Positions 47,060-56,256 of a stretch of 64,000 nucleotides of DNA are shown piece by piece; position 1 is the first letter of the stretch; the number at the start of each line of letters is the position of its first letter. This stretch comes from Paramoeba atlantica. Taxonomy: Eukaryota > Discosea. The notes under the pieces are model-generated. The model worked only from the letters and a program-made list of their open reading frames with translations. It searched no databases and was not told the DNA's origin. The stretch is taken from assembly GCA_977017575.1 (NCBI GenBank), contig CDRNVI010000030.1, positions 1,054,001 to 1,118,000 on the forward strand, given 5' to 3'. Made by a program: the position numbers and the translations under genes.

Positions 47060-48088
47060 TTAGTTGTATAAGCTAATGGTTTCATCGGGAGTATTCTTTT
47101 TGCGTGGTTTTTGCGGAGTTATTGAGTTATTATGCGAAAGTTTTTCTGTTTTAGTTGATTTTGAGAAAAATGACATAAGGTCTTTTGGTCGGTATTCGTC
47201 CAGAGCAGATTTCCGTGCCGGGTCTCGGGTATTAGATTCTACGCGCTTACTGAAATTAGGGTTAATCGGATGCCATTGCACTTCATCAGACGGCGTGAGT
47301 ACGTGTTTTACTTCATGGAATGGTAGAGTATTATCCAGCCACAAATCTACGGTCTCTGGAGTATCCAATATGGCGGGCATTCGATTGTGACACCACTTCA
47401 ACGAGTCGGATGCGTCCACAGTAAGTATTGTGCATCGCTCACTGTCATAGAGACCTGCAAGAGGCATCAAACGAGATTGAATGGGATTATCATTCAGAAC
47501 GTTTGCGCTGCGCAGTACATCATCCTGCGAGAGCTCTAGCTCTCTTTTTGGATATATATAGTACGGTTGAGGATGTGTTTTCGGAGAATTGGGAAAATGC
47601 TTCCACTCAATAAAGCCTGTTACTAACACTATGCACCGATTTTGTAAATGGTGTCGAAAAGAAGCACGTTCAGAAACGGAATCCGAACGAGCATTAAACA
47701 ATAGCGAAGACATTTGTGGAACTCTAAATCCCCATGGAAGAGTCTGCAGAACGAATGCCTTTTTGCACGTGTTCGGCGAAACAAGAATAGTTAAGTAGCC
47801 ACCAGGACTGATGTTACATGAATGTGGACGAAACGCTTCGCTATTTATCCACGATATCTCACTCGCTGCAGAGTCAGAATTCTTTGTAGGTCGCACTGTA
47901 CCCGTTTCATTACATTTTGCAAAACTATGATTCAGTGCGAAATCAACGGTATGCGTACTTTGTTCTTGCGAGGTAGCTCTGTTGCTTTGAAGACGCACTG
48001 CTTCTCTTCGTCTTCTACGTGCTGTCACCCTTTGAGCGTATTGAATGAGTACAGGCGCTTCAACGTCGACGGCTGCTCTGCCGCACAT
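47060..48088 (-). CDS. HMCES: HMCES/SRAP-domain abasic-site sensor
   Basis: 342 residues starting MCGRAA; Cys2, exposed after Met removal, is the catalytic residue that crosslinks to abasic sites in single-stranded DNA. Other SRAP blocks are present: LPWGFRVPQ, FNARSDSVSE, CIVLVTGFIEWKH (catalytic Glu), PLAGLYDS, CTILTVDAS and WCHNRMPAILDTPE (catalytic His). A ~60-residue insert rich in Ser/Thr separates the first and second blocks. The C-terminal tail contains RPKDLMSFFSKS, similar to a PCNA-interacting motif but lacking the leading Gln, followed by a basic stretch. In animals HMCES protects abasic sites at replication forks. All catalytic residues appear present. Confidence 0.92.
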   Translation of the reverse strand: MCGRAAVDVEAPVLIQYAQRVTARRRRREAVRLQSNRATSQEQSTHTVDFALNHSFAKCNETGTVRPTKNSDSAASEISWINSEAFRPHSCNISPGGYLTILVSPNTCKKAFVLQTLPWGFRVPQMSSLLFNARSDSVSERASFRHHLQNRCIVLVTGFIEWKHFPNSPKTHPQPYYIYPKRELELSQDDVLRSANVLNDNPIQSRLMPLAGLYDSERCTILTVDASDSLKWCHNRMPAILDTPETVDLWLDNTLPFHEVKHVLTPSDEVQWHPINPNFSKRVESNTRDPARKSALDEYRPKDLMSFFSKSTKTEKLSHNNSITPQKPRKKNTPDETISLYN

Positions 48089-48281
48089 TATAAAATTATC
48101 TTACTTTCGTATTAAAATAAACATAAAACTGTGTCAGCTCAAATAGTAAAATGGTGATACAAGAATTGCTTACCTTTGTAAGCTCTTGTGTAAACTCTCT
48201 TTAGTGGCAATCATGAAATTCATTCGGTCCATAATGTGAAAATGTCGAGTGCCCGTTTCTGAATGAGCTCCCGGACTCGAC

Positions 48282-48740
48282 CTACTTACTCCTACACTTA
48301 GCAGAATTACTGGATATTACTCTATTGGTGTTGTTGAAGTTACTGTACGAATTAGTGCTCAGGTTGTCAGTGAACGGAGGATGTGTCTTGCTGAAGGAAT
48401 TTACCTCAACAAAGGTCTCTCTTTTCACAGTGTGTAGATTCTTGAAAGTAAGGGCAGATGACTTGGGCTCTGCTAAGTACGATTCGTTCTGTGATAGTCG
48501 TTCCCCCTTTTGATTGGTAACGAAATCAGATTTCATAACACGAGTTGGCTTCAGTTTAATTTTAACGGAACTTGGTGGCTTCTTTGTATCTGCCTCTAAA
48601 TCACTATCAGCAAGTTGCAGCAAAGGATTCATGCGACCACTACAATATGTCAGATCTTCTCGTATTGAACCCATTAATCTCCGCAGTTGTGACCGCAAAG
48701 GGTTCGTTTTGCAACGAAAAGCACGGCTACCAATCCCCAT
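48282..48740 (-). CDS. Small hypothetical protein, Ser/Asn/Lys-rich
   Basis: 152 codons from MGIGSRAFRCKTNPLRSQL. There is a possible conserved N-terminal helix (RSQLRRLMGSIREDLTYC) followed by low-complexity, Ser/Asn/Lys-rich sequence. It fits the array in strand and spacing, about 190 bp upstream of HMCES. No family recognised; it could be a small nuclear or ribosome-associated protein, or not a gene at all. Confidence 0.4.
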   Translation of the reverse strand: MGIGSRAFRCKTNPLRSQLRRLMGSIREDLTYCSGRMNPLLQLADSDLEADTKKPPSSVKIKLKPTRVMKSDFVTNQKGERLSQNESYLAEPKSSALTFKNLHTVKRETFVEVNSFSKTHPPFTDNLSTNSYSNFNNTNRVISSNSAKCRSK

Positions 48741-49326
48741 GACTTATGGTGCAGTGCATAGATGAGAGAATGATATCCGCAATATTACCTGTCTGACTGG
48801 CAAGGGAGCAATTTCTTGTTCAGAGAAAGTTCATGTACTTGCAAAATAGATAGACAATTTTTTTTCTCACTGAAAATTTTCAACTGCGTAAAAATGCCAA
48901 AAAATTTTAGAGTTCAAGAAGAAAAAAATGATACCTGAGTATTCCGGCGCATATGTTATGTACACTTACATTATACCTGCACAGTATGCATCTGAAGAAA
49001 TCTTCAAGAAAACTTTTCAAAACGAGTGGATGTGCCTTGACTTTCTTCGGTTTGAAGCCATAAATAATTGCGGAATGAAGCATGACCAAAATAATAATAA
49101 TGTATACGGAGTAAATCTAACGGCTTCCCAATGTATATTTGGAAGTCGAAAATGAAGTTTCACAGTGTCATCATGTTCCGCTTCCAACTTAAATACGTTC
49201 GATTACACGCACATAAAGTAATGAAGCACAATATAAAGTTGATGGTTAGATATGACAAAAGGCTTTATGTTTTAAAAACATTAAGCAAGAACGCAGCAAT
49301 CGCCCAAAAACAATGTTTCTGCATGG
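48741..49326. other. Intergenic spacer, 0.6 kb, nothing recognised
   Basis: AT-rich with only short frames on both strands, none of which has recognisable features. Confidence 0.5.
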
Positions 49327-51801
49327 CTACTGAGCCCAAAATTCATCGTTGACCTCAATGAATCCATCAAGGTTCGATGGATGGGATGCCCCAATGCGCA
49401 AAGTACCGGCGAAAAAGCGTCGGTACACTTCGAGTCCGTCTTCTCCACTGTGGACAAGGTAGACAACATTGCTAAGCCACTCGGAACCTTTCACCACCCC
49501 CGCTTCAAGATTCGCTCTCCATCGAGGCGTAATTTTCTCCTTCCAGTGCTTCTTAGGCCCAAAGATTAGTATGGGGTTTGGAGGAGTCGTACCAATTTTT
49601 CGTCGGACCTCTTCCAGGGCGTATTCGAAATCAGTGCCAACTCCGCCAACGCAAATAATCGGGAAGTCTAAGTTAAAGTCAGACTGTCTCTCTACAAGTT
49701 TTTCCAATCGGTAGGTCATCCAGGCGTCAACAAAACTATTTTGCTTCTGCTCATTAATAACAACACCTGCTTTTCGTTTTCCGGCACCAAAGTCCACGAA
49801 CAAGCCGCAAGACAAAATACCCAGATTATGTGCGACGCGATTTCCCAATTCCATGATGCCTGGACCACCACCAGTGACGACGCAAAGACCTTTTTGGGAT
49901 ACCTCGGGATTTGGAGAAGTTGTGACGATCTGTTTAAGACCACTGAATACTGTTTTGAGGTCGGACTCGAAATCGCCTTCCACAAGATTTGAGCCGTACA
50001 CTCCGACGTAGAAGGCTCGGAGATACTCCTCTTTCCGACCCATTGGGACAAACATACCGCTGTCTGTGCCCATTCGATGTACGTACTGAAAGATTTGTCG
50101 ACGGCGAACATCTACGTGGTAGACTCGAACTCCAAACAACATCAGATCTTGCAACATGGCACGATCGCTTTGGCTAAAGAAAGAGCCCGTGGACTGACTG
50201 GCTTCGAGAAAATAGATCGCACGTACACATTGGCACACATACCCCGAGAGTAAAAAGTGTTTCAGAATTGGTGAGATAAAGTACTTAGTGAGCAGTACGC
50301 CTTGGCTTGTAATCTCGCCCTGTGCAATTGCTTTCAGAAGTCCGTACTGACATTGCTGCACCAGATACTGTCGAGCCTGACTCAACTGCTGCTGTGGGTG
50401 AACCGAACCAACGTATGGCACAGGTTGAGGTCGGGACGTAATCCACGAAGATTCCGTCAGCTCACTCATTTGACTCCCTTTGCAAATATACACGCACGCC
50501 TGAACATCGTGCTCCGTGGGTGCCGTCGCAAATGCCGCAGAGGCCTCCTCAAAGTTCATCAAGAGTTTGTTAAGCGCGGTGCGGTCCTCAAAAGCAATTC
50601 CCTCCCGATACGGCTCCACGGTGTAGAACTCAATCGGAATGCGGTCAAGCTCCTTGTCCGAGTCCCCGTAGAACACAAACGTGCGCCCGCACAGCGTCTC
50701 CTCCTCACTGGAGCCGTAGGGCTCGAGTACACTGGCGGAGGTGCAGTGAATCCCCGGAGGGAGCAACTCATCGACAACACGGGCGAACATCGTATGAATG
50801 TGCATCGCTTTCGAACGTACCATTAACATGTCTCCCTCCCGGGCGTAGCGAGAGTTACTCCCTTTGTGGTTCTGGTGCAAACGTAGCATGGGACGAATGT
50901 GGGTGGTGCTTTTTGATCGCAGTGCCTTGCCAACGGTAGGAAGAAACCCCGTGATTTCAAAATCATACGTAATGGCCCCTGGTTTCAGCTTGATAAACGC
51001 CACAAGACGACCGTCCCTCTCCTCAAGCTCCCAATCCTCCTCATCCTGGGCGCCATACACCAACAAGGGATCTCCAAACCGCGTGGTGCGTCCCTTAAGC
51101 TGTCGGATATACTGTTCATGGTGAACCCGGCGTGCGGCACACACCGCAAACAGTTTCCCCAACTGTGTACCCATCTCCACAAAATCTAGCGCCAGCACCC
51201 CCATGGTTGCAATCGCCACCAGCCGTATCACACAAGATGCCGAGCGTGTCTCCTTATCCAGCACCAACTCATCCGTTACACTGTGCAGCCCAAGCTGAGA
51301 CAGTGTGGACTTTAGATTAAAACTTAGTCGGTCGTTGGGCCCCAGGCACCATCCCAGGAATTGCGGGGAGATGTCGGTAATCGAAATCTCGCAGCGCAGT
51401 GTCTTGCGGTCCTCCCGGGTGAGCCCGACGACACGGCCATCGGGGGAGACGAGATCAAAGGAGGTGTCGACGAGGACACGACTGGCCTGGGAGTGCGGGA
51501 TGTGGTGCGCCCCGCGTAGGGCAGGGGACATGGGGAGGACGGAGTAGGTGGGGGTGGGGGGGAGAACGGGCTGGTGGACGAGCGCGGGTTTGTCTTCCAC
51601 GGGTTTGTCTTCTTCTGGGGTGGGGGAGGAGACGGGGGTGGGATCTTGGGCTTCGTCTTTTCCGGTGGGGGGGAGGGCGAGATCTGGGGGGGAGGCGTCC
51701 TCGGTTTGAAGTGGTGTGTCGTCGTTGCGAACCCAGCTGGGTACCCAATTGCTTGCGGACGTGTTGGGTCGGGCGGATAAAGGGGTTGTGTTACCGGACA
51801 T
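49327..51801 (-). CDS. LOG/YgdH-type nucleotide phosphoribohydrolase, long form
   Basis: 824 residues. The C-terminal ~270 residues are a LOG (lysine-decarboxylase-like) domain with GLCVVTGGGPGIMELGNR and the PGGxGT-type motif as CVGGVGTDFEYALEEVRR, here with V instead of the usual P. This fold cleaves ribosides of nucleoside 5'-monophosphates (cytokinin activation in plants; purine nucleotide hydrolysis by bacterial PpnN). The N-terminal ~550 residues include a Pro/Ser/Thr-rich start and a large region I do not recognise, with a PilZ-like or otherwise beta-rich appearance (FNLKSTLSQL, ITYDFEITGFLP). The long N-terminal domain resembles the arrangement of bacterial PpnN only in being N-terminal. 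The 5' end of the gene (51450-51800) is GC-rich. Confidence 0.75.
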   Translation of the reverse strand: MSGNTTPLSARPNTSASNWVPSWVRNDDTPLQTEDASPPDLALPPTGKDEAQDPTPVSSPTPEEDKPVEDKPALVHQPVLPPTPTYSVLPMSPALRGAHHIPHSQASRVLVDTSFDLVSPDGRVVGLTREDRKTLRCEISITDISPQFLGWCLGPNDRLSFNLKSTLSQLGLHSVTDELVLDKETRSASCVIRLVAIATMGVLALDFVEMGTQLGKLFAVCAARRVHHEQYIRQLKGRTTRFGDPLLVYGAQDEEDWELEERDGRLVAFIKLKPGAITYDFEITGFLPTVGKALRSKSTTHIRPMLRLHQNHKGSNSRYAREGDMLMVRSKAMHIHTMFARVVDELLPPGIHCTSASVLEPYGSSEEETLCGRTFVFYGDSDKELDRIPIEFYTVEPYREGIAFEDRTALNKLLMNFEEASAAFATAPTEHDVQACVYICKGSQMSELTESSWITSRPQPVPYVGSVHPQQQLSQARQYLVQQCQYGLLKAIAQGEITSQGVLLTKYFISPILKHFLLSGYVCQCVRAIYFLEASQSTGSFFSQSDRAMLQDLMLFGVRVYHVDVRRRQIFQYVHRMGTDSGMFVPMGRKEEYLRAFYVGVYGSNLVEGDFESDLKTVFSGLKQIVTTSPNPEVSQKGLCVVTGGGPGIMELGNRVAHNLGILSCGLFVDFGAGKRKAGVVINEQKQNSFVDAWMTYRLEKLVERQSDFNLDFPIICVGGVGTDFEYALEEVRRKIGTTPPNPILIFGPKKHWKEKITPRWRANLEAGVVKGSEWLSNVVYLVHSGEDGLEVYRRFFAGTLRIGASHPSNLDGFIEVNDEFWAQ

Positions 51802-52396
51802 GTATCAATGGGTGGAAGGGTAGTGAAAAGAGAGATGGATTGTTACGGATAAATAAGAAAATAGGAGGAAATAACAGGCGTACATACTTTAGTCCTGATA
51901 CTACATACTGTAGTCCTGATACTATAGATACTTTGATGTTTAGATACATTTACATACAAGTATGTATGATCAACCTGATAGGCAAATGTGCAAGTAGCAT
52001 CTAAAAATGGGATGCAAATGTGTCAAATAGAATGTGACTTTTCCATTATGGATGGCGGGAGATCGTCAAAGTAATTCGATGTCTAAGATTTACACACAAG
52101 CGTACGACGCTACTCTAAAGGGAGCAAACTGCACACCAAGGATAGAAGACTTCAGTGCGAGAATCGCTCGAGTAGCTTAGTTGAATGGCCTACATGCTCT
52201 TAAATGTGTGGGACGGTCTATTCACCGAGGTACATACGTAAAACTACATACGGTAGGTATACATCGGCACACGTACAATATGGCACACACATATTCATGC
52301 ACATGAAGAAAAACAGTACATGCGCTTTGTCACAGTATAGCTGTGGTATACGCACCTTATTCCCTTTAAAAGCAATAGATTCGAACCCCAGTATTC
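51802..52396. other. Intergenic spacer, 0.6 kb
   Basis: No gene. It contains a small duplication of ACATACTxTAGTCCTGATACT at about 51883-51925 and a tRNA-like A-box that I could not extend to a cloverleaf. Confidence 0.5.
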
Positions 52397-54801
52397 TTAA
52401 CCTCGGGCATCCTCTGATGCATTTCGTAGGTACACATTTCGAGCGTCGAACCCGACAACTACTTCCCGCACCTCCAGTATGCGCACCGCATTTGCAATCT
52501 CTTCCATACTAGTAGACCTCCCGCGCCCTAGCACACGGCGAAGTTCATCCATTGACACCGTACTTCTCTCGCTTACGGTGCGGAGATACTCCTCGATTCG
52601 ACGTACAAGCAAATCAGCGCCGCCCTCGGAAACGTGACCACCAAATACGCGAGCAAAGTTTACCCCGGTGTCACCGGATCCCGCAGTGAGGTCCACTCCG
52701 GCACTTCCCCAAGCGGCGTGCATTAGATCACGCGCGTCCTCAGCGTCGCGTAATGTCACCTGCACACTCCATCGCATACGTGCCCTGGCCTCCGCCAGTC
52801 GTATGAGCGACTCCAGCGTACGGAGAGTTGGGCTCATGGAACCAAACGAGCGCACTCCCCGCATGGTGCAGTAGGTATTGATAAGGGAGTTCTGAGCCTC
52901 AGCCGAGAGCACAGGATGGATCTGTGAGCGGGCGTACACAATAAATTTAGTGAGGTCTGTGGAAGACATAACTTCCTCACCCGTGTTGACGATTCCATCC
53001 GTGTCCATCGCATCCGCTGCTTTTTCGTTCTCCTCCGGACCTGTGGCTCCGAACATGCGAATGAGATGACGAGTTAAGGAGCGGTGAAACTCCTCAGGGT
53101 GGTCATCAAGCATTAGATAGATGAGATCAAATCGACTGAGTAGACCGGGGTCCAAATTTAGATTCTCAACAACGGTAAGATTTTTATCCCACTTACTCTC
53201 GCGAGGATTCGCCGCGGCCAATATTGAGGTTCGCGCATTCAACTGGCACACAATACCTGCTTTCGCAATACTTAACGTGTGCTGCTCCATGACTTCCTTT
53301 AGCACATTTCGCTGTTGCGTGTCCATCTTATCAAACTCATCAATACAGCACACCCCACCGTCGGACAAAACCAACGCACCGCTCTCCAGTACGCGATCCC
53401 CTGTGTCAGCGTCGCGCACAATGTACGCTGTGAGTCCGACACTACTGCTACTTCGACCACTCACATAAACCCCACGATGGGACACACGGTGCACATGCGC
53501 CAGGAGCTGCGATTTCGCCAGCCCGGGATCACCACAAAGCAGAATATTAATTTCCCCACGACAGGAGCTGTTGGAGAATTGTTTTGCGGTTCCACCAAAC
53601 AGAAGGGTCAGTAGCCCATCTTTCGCGCTCTCCATCCCAAACACGGAGGGGGCCAGGGACTGTCGCAGGAGGTCATAAATATCCGGCCGGTCTTCATCTC
53701 CCGCAAACGCTGCACCTCACCCAAAAAATACGCACTCTCGGTATCCTTATTCTCCAGACAGCTCAGAAACCTCTCCGTGCCCTCATTCATACGATCGTGT
53801 GCATTCCTCTTCTTCAGCCTTTTCAAGTGAATACAATCCATATGGGAGCGTACCACGGCATGGCACAAATACCGGTTCTGCTGGATCCGTGCAGGGTGCA
53901 CGCGATACACCCCGGTGGCCACCACCACATCCCCGGGCACCACACTGTCCACGAGGGCGTTGTACACCGAGAGCGCGATCGTAATCGGGGTCTCCCCGGG
54001 ACGCATATCCTCGGGGGTCTCCTGTAGCCGAATCACCTGTTTGTCCTCGTAGATACACAGGTGGTGCATGAGACGGAAGGTGCCGTGGGCGCCACACCCG
54101 GGACAGCGCGGGGGCTCGTGGATTTTACCCCGATCCACGCTGGAGTGGGTGGTGAGCGCACACTTCTCACACTGGAACTCCGCGTGGGCCATCTCGGGGA
54201 TCACCGTGGAGGTGCGCACGACAATACCCCGGACCGCGGTGAGACGCTCCACGTGGAGGTGGGAGAGCCCATTCATCGCGGTCTCGGGGACGTTGTAGGG
54301 GCAGAGGACAAGGGGGCGAACCGAGGGGGCGTGGGGGGAGGTCGCGGAGGGGAGCTCACGCACGCCGGCAGGGGGGGTTGTGTGGATTTGATACCAGTGC
54401 TCCCCGAGGGCGAGCTCGAATACCGGGATACAGGTCGTGGGGTGTTCCATCATGGATTCGTGAAGAAAGGGGTGGGTGTCCGCGAGTGTGGACATGTCCA
54501 CCTCCAGGCCGCACCCGGGTTGTGTGAGCTCTCGCAGTCGGCTGTGAAGTGCGGTCTCGGCGTACTGCCGACAGCTACGCTCGAGTTCTTGGATATCGAT
54601 GGAGGTTCCCCATATGACGGTGCGAGTCTCGGCGGCCGGTAGTCCGTGCGCCACGGTCATGTTATCGGGAAGGGCGCCCGGACTCTCGACATCGTACGAC
54701 TCTGGTTCCGGTTCTGCATGGATGGGTGGTGGTGGAACATTGTCAAAAGGGTCCACGAAGGCTCTTGAGCGAGGCATGCCGTACGTCTCGTCGGGGTCCA
54801 T
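52397..54801 (-). CDS. MCM4: Replicative helicase subunit MCM4, with apparent frameshift
   Basis: The gene is read in two overlapping frames. 54801-53690 gives the N-terminal domain (VIWGTSIDIQE, zinc site CEKC...CPGCG, RLQETPEDMRPGETPITIAL, typical of MCM4), and about 53690-52397 gives the AAA+ part: RPDIYDLLRQSLAPSVFGME, Walker A GDPGLAKSQLL, Walker B CCIDEFDKMD, ISIAKAGI-type SIAKAGIVCQLNART, and the arginine finger SRFDLIYLMLD. Homology is continuous across the junction (LREM...RPDIYDLL), so one base appears missing at about 53685-53697. This could be a sequencing or assembly error, a frameshift handled in translation, or a real mutation; in an essential gene the first is most likely. A C-terminal winged-helix region follows. 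Confidence 0.9.
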
Positions 54802-55049
54802 TGATCTCTAAATTATTTTCTTATCCGACAAGTTAAAGGGGAAATAACGTTGAAGAAATGCGCACGATTTATAGGATGAATGCGCTAATCTCTTCACACC
54901 AAAGAGTTTTGGGTCACCCCAAAATTAAGGTTAAATAATTTAACTTAAATTTGAAGATTGTAGGTGGAGATTGTAAGAAATTTTATATTTAGAAAATCAG
55001 ATACAGATAAGGACACAATAATATTTGTGTGTATGGCATGCACGTATTC

Positions 55050-55802
55050 TTATTGTAGACCCCATGGCATATGGCTGCGTGGACCATCTGCAGGATGTCG
55101 CTTTTGCTCAAGTTCTAAATCTGGGAGAGCGAATTCCTGCAGCTCATATTCTCTGTCAAAGGGTCCCGTTCGTGTCAGAACTTTCCTCTTCGACCAATTA
55201 TCCGTAAATATACCGGACCAGGGGTAGGGTCCTTTCCAGGGTTTTAATTTCGGTCTCGGTGGGAAGTCATAGTATTGCTCCCCGAAAAGTTCATTTGTTC
55301 CCATGCGGTAATTGTATACGTGCTCGAAGTGTGCCTTTTTGAATTCCCAACCGGCTTGCTCGGACATGAGTCCATTGTGGGAGACAAGAATGACGTCAAA
55401 TCCTCGATTGGGCTTCTCCACGGCATACATTTCGCGAAATTCCTTTTCATTTAGCTGGAGGGCGTAGTCAATCTCGTCTCGAGGAATCCAAATTGAGTGG
55501 GGAATCCAGAAATGCATTTTCTCCACCTCCATTCTACAGTCCACTATGTACGTCGTGGGCTCGGGGTATTTCGTCAGCTGGATCAGATCCGCTTTATATA
55601 CCTGTCGGCACAACATGTGACGCATGTGGGCCCAGTGACGCTGTTCAAATTCGAACTTGTGAGAATCATAATACCAAGGCTGGAATTCTCGAGGGTGCCA
55701 ATTAAACCATTCTCGCGGATTAATCTCCCCGTCTAGCATAAAGTGATGCCGTGTGCGTCGGTCGGGCCCTCCGAGCAAGAGTTGGCGCACAGGCTTTAAC
55801 AT
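55050..55802 (-). CDS. Rhodanese-like protein, probably mitochondrial
   Basis: I take the Met of MLKPVRQLLLGG (250 residues), which gives a short basic-amphipathic N-terminus like a mitochondrial targeting signal; an upstream Met at 55961 adds a Cys/Phe-rich extension. The centre has the rhodanese fold: TTYIVDCRMEVEKMHFWIPH, SIWIPRDEIDYALQL, then FDVILVSHNGLMSEQAGWEF in place of the usual catalytic CxxGxR loop, so the active cysteine is absent (VSHNG). The C-terminal ~70 residues are aromatic and Pro-rich (PRPKLKPWKGPYPWSGIFTD). Inactive rhodanese domains occur as structural subunits of mitochondrial complexes in some protists, which may be the role here, but this is inference. Confidence 0.6.
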   Translation of the reverse strand: MLKPVRQLLLGGPDRRTRHHFMLDGEINPREWFNWHPREFQPWYYDSHKFEFEQRHWAHMRHMLCRQVYKADLIQLTKYPEPTTYIVDCRMEVEKMHFWIPHSIWIPRDEIDYALQLNEKEFREMYAVEKPNRGFDVILVSHNGLMSEQAGWEFKKAHFEHVYNYRMGTNELFGEQYYDFPPRPKLKPWKGPYPWSGIFTDNWSKRKVLTRTGPFDREYELQEFALPDLELEQKRHPADGPRSHMPWGLQ

Positions 55803-56256
55803 GAAGTCAGAACAAACACCGAAAAAATAATCGAAAACTTTTGATATAAATAGAACGTGTCCAGGAGAACGTATTTCTTTGTTCACCATGAAGACCACAT
55901 TGATAGAGCGTGATAAATTTTTGTAACAAAAAAAGCGTCTAGATGTGCCTAACTCTCGCATGCGTATCTCTAAAGAAGCAAATATTATTTTTAAAGAGAG
56001 CCCAAAAACTTGAATTATAACTTTTAGGGTTTTAATTACACTAAATTAGGGTAAAAACTGCCTCAAAAAAGATAGATGAATTTAAAGATATTAATTTATT
56101 CAAAGCTGTCATAGTATTCGATTTGGCTGTCCGTAAGTCTTCTACGGGACGTCACATATTCCTTTTTTTGGATCCTTTTCAGTAGACCCCTTTCTATAGA
56201 AATTTTTTCTATGTATTATTTACCACGTACCGTAAACAATTCTACCGAAATTATAC

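Noticed and set aside
52160-52240. A tRNA-like A-box (TAGCTTAGTTGAATGG) and a GATTCGAACCCC B-box-like match at about 52378
   Set aside because: I could not form an acceptor stem, and the two matches are too far apart and in opposite orientations to belong to one tRNA.
54061-54642. A 193-codon plus-strand frame inside MCM4
   Set aside because: Antisense of the conserved MCM4 N-terminal domain in GC-rich sequence.
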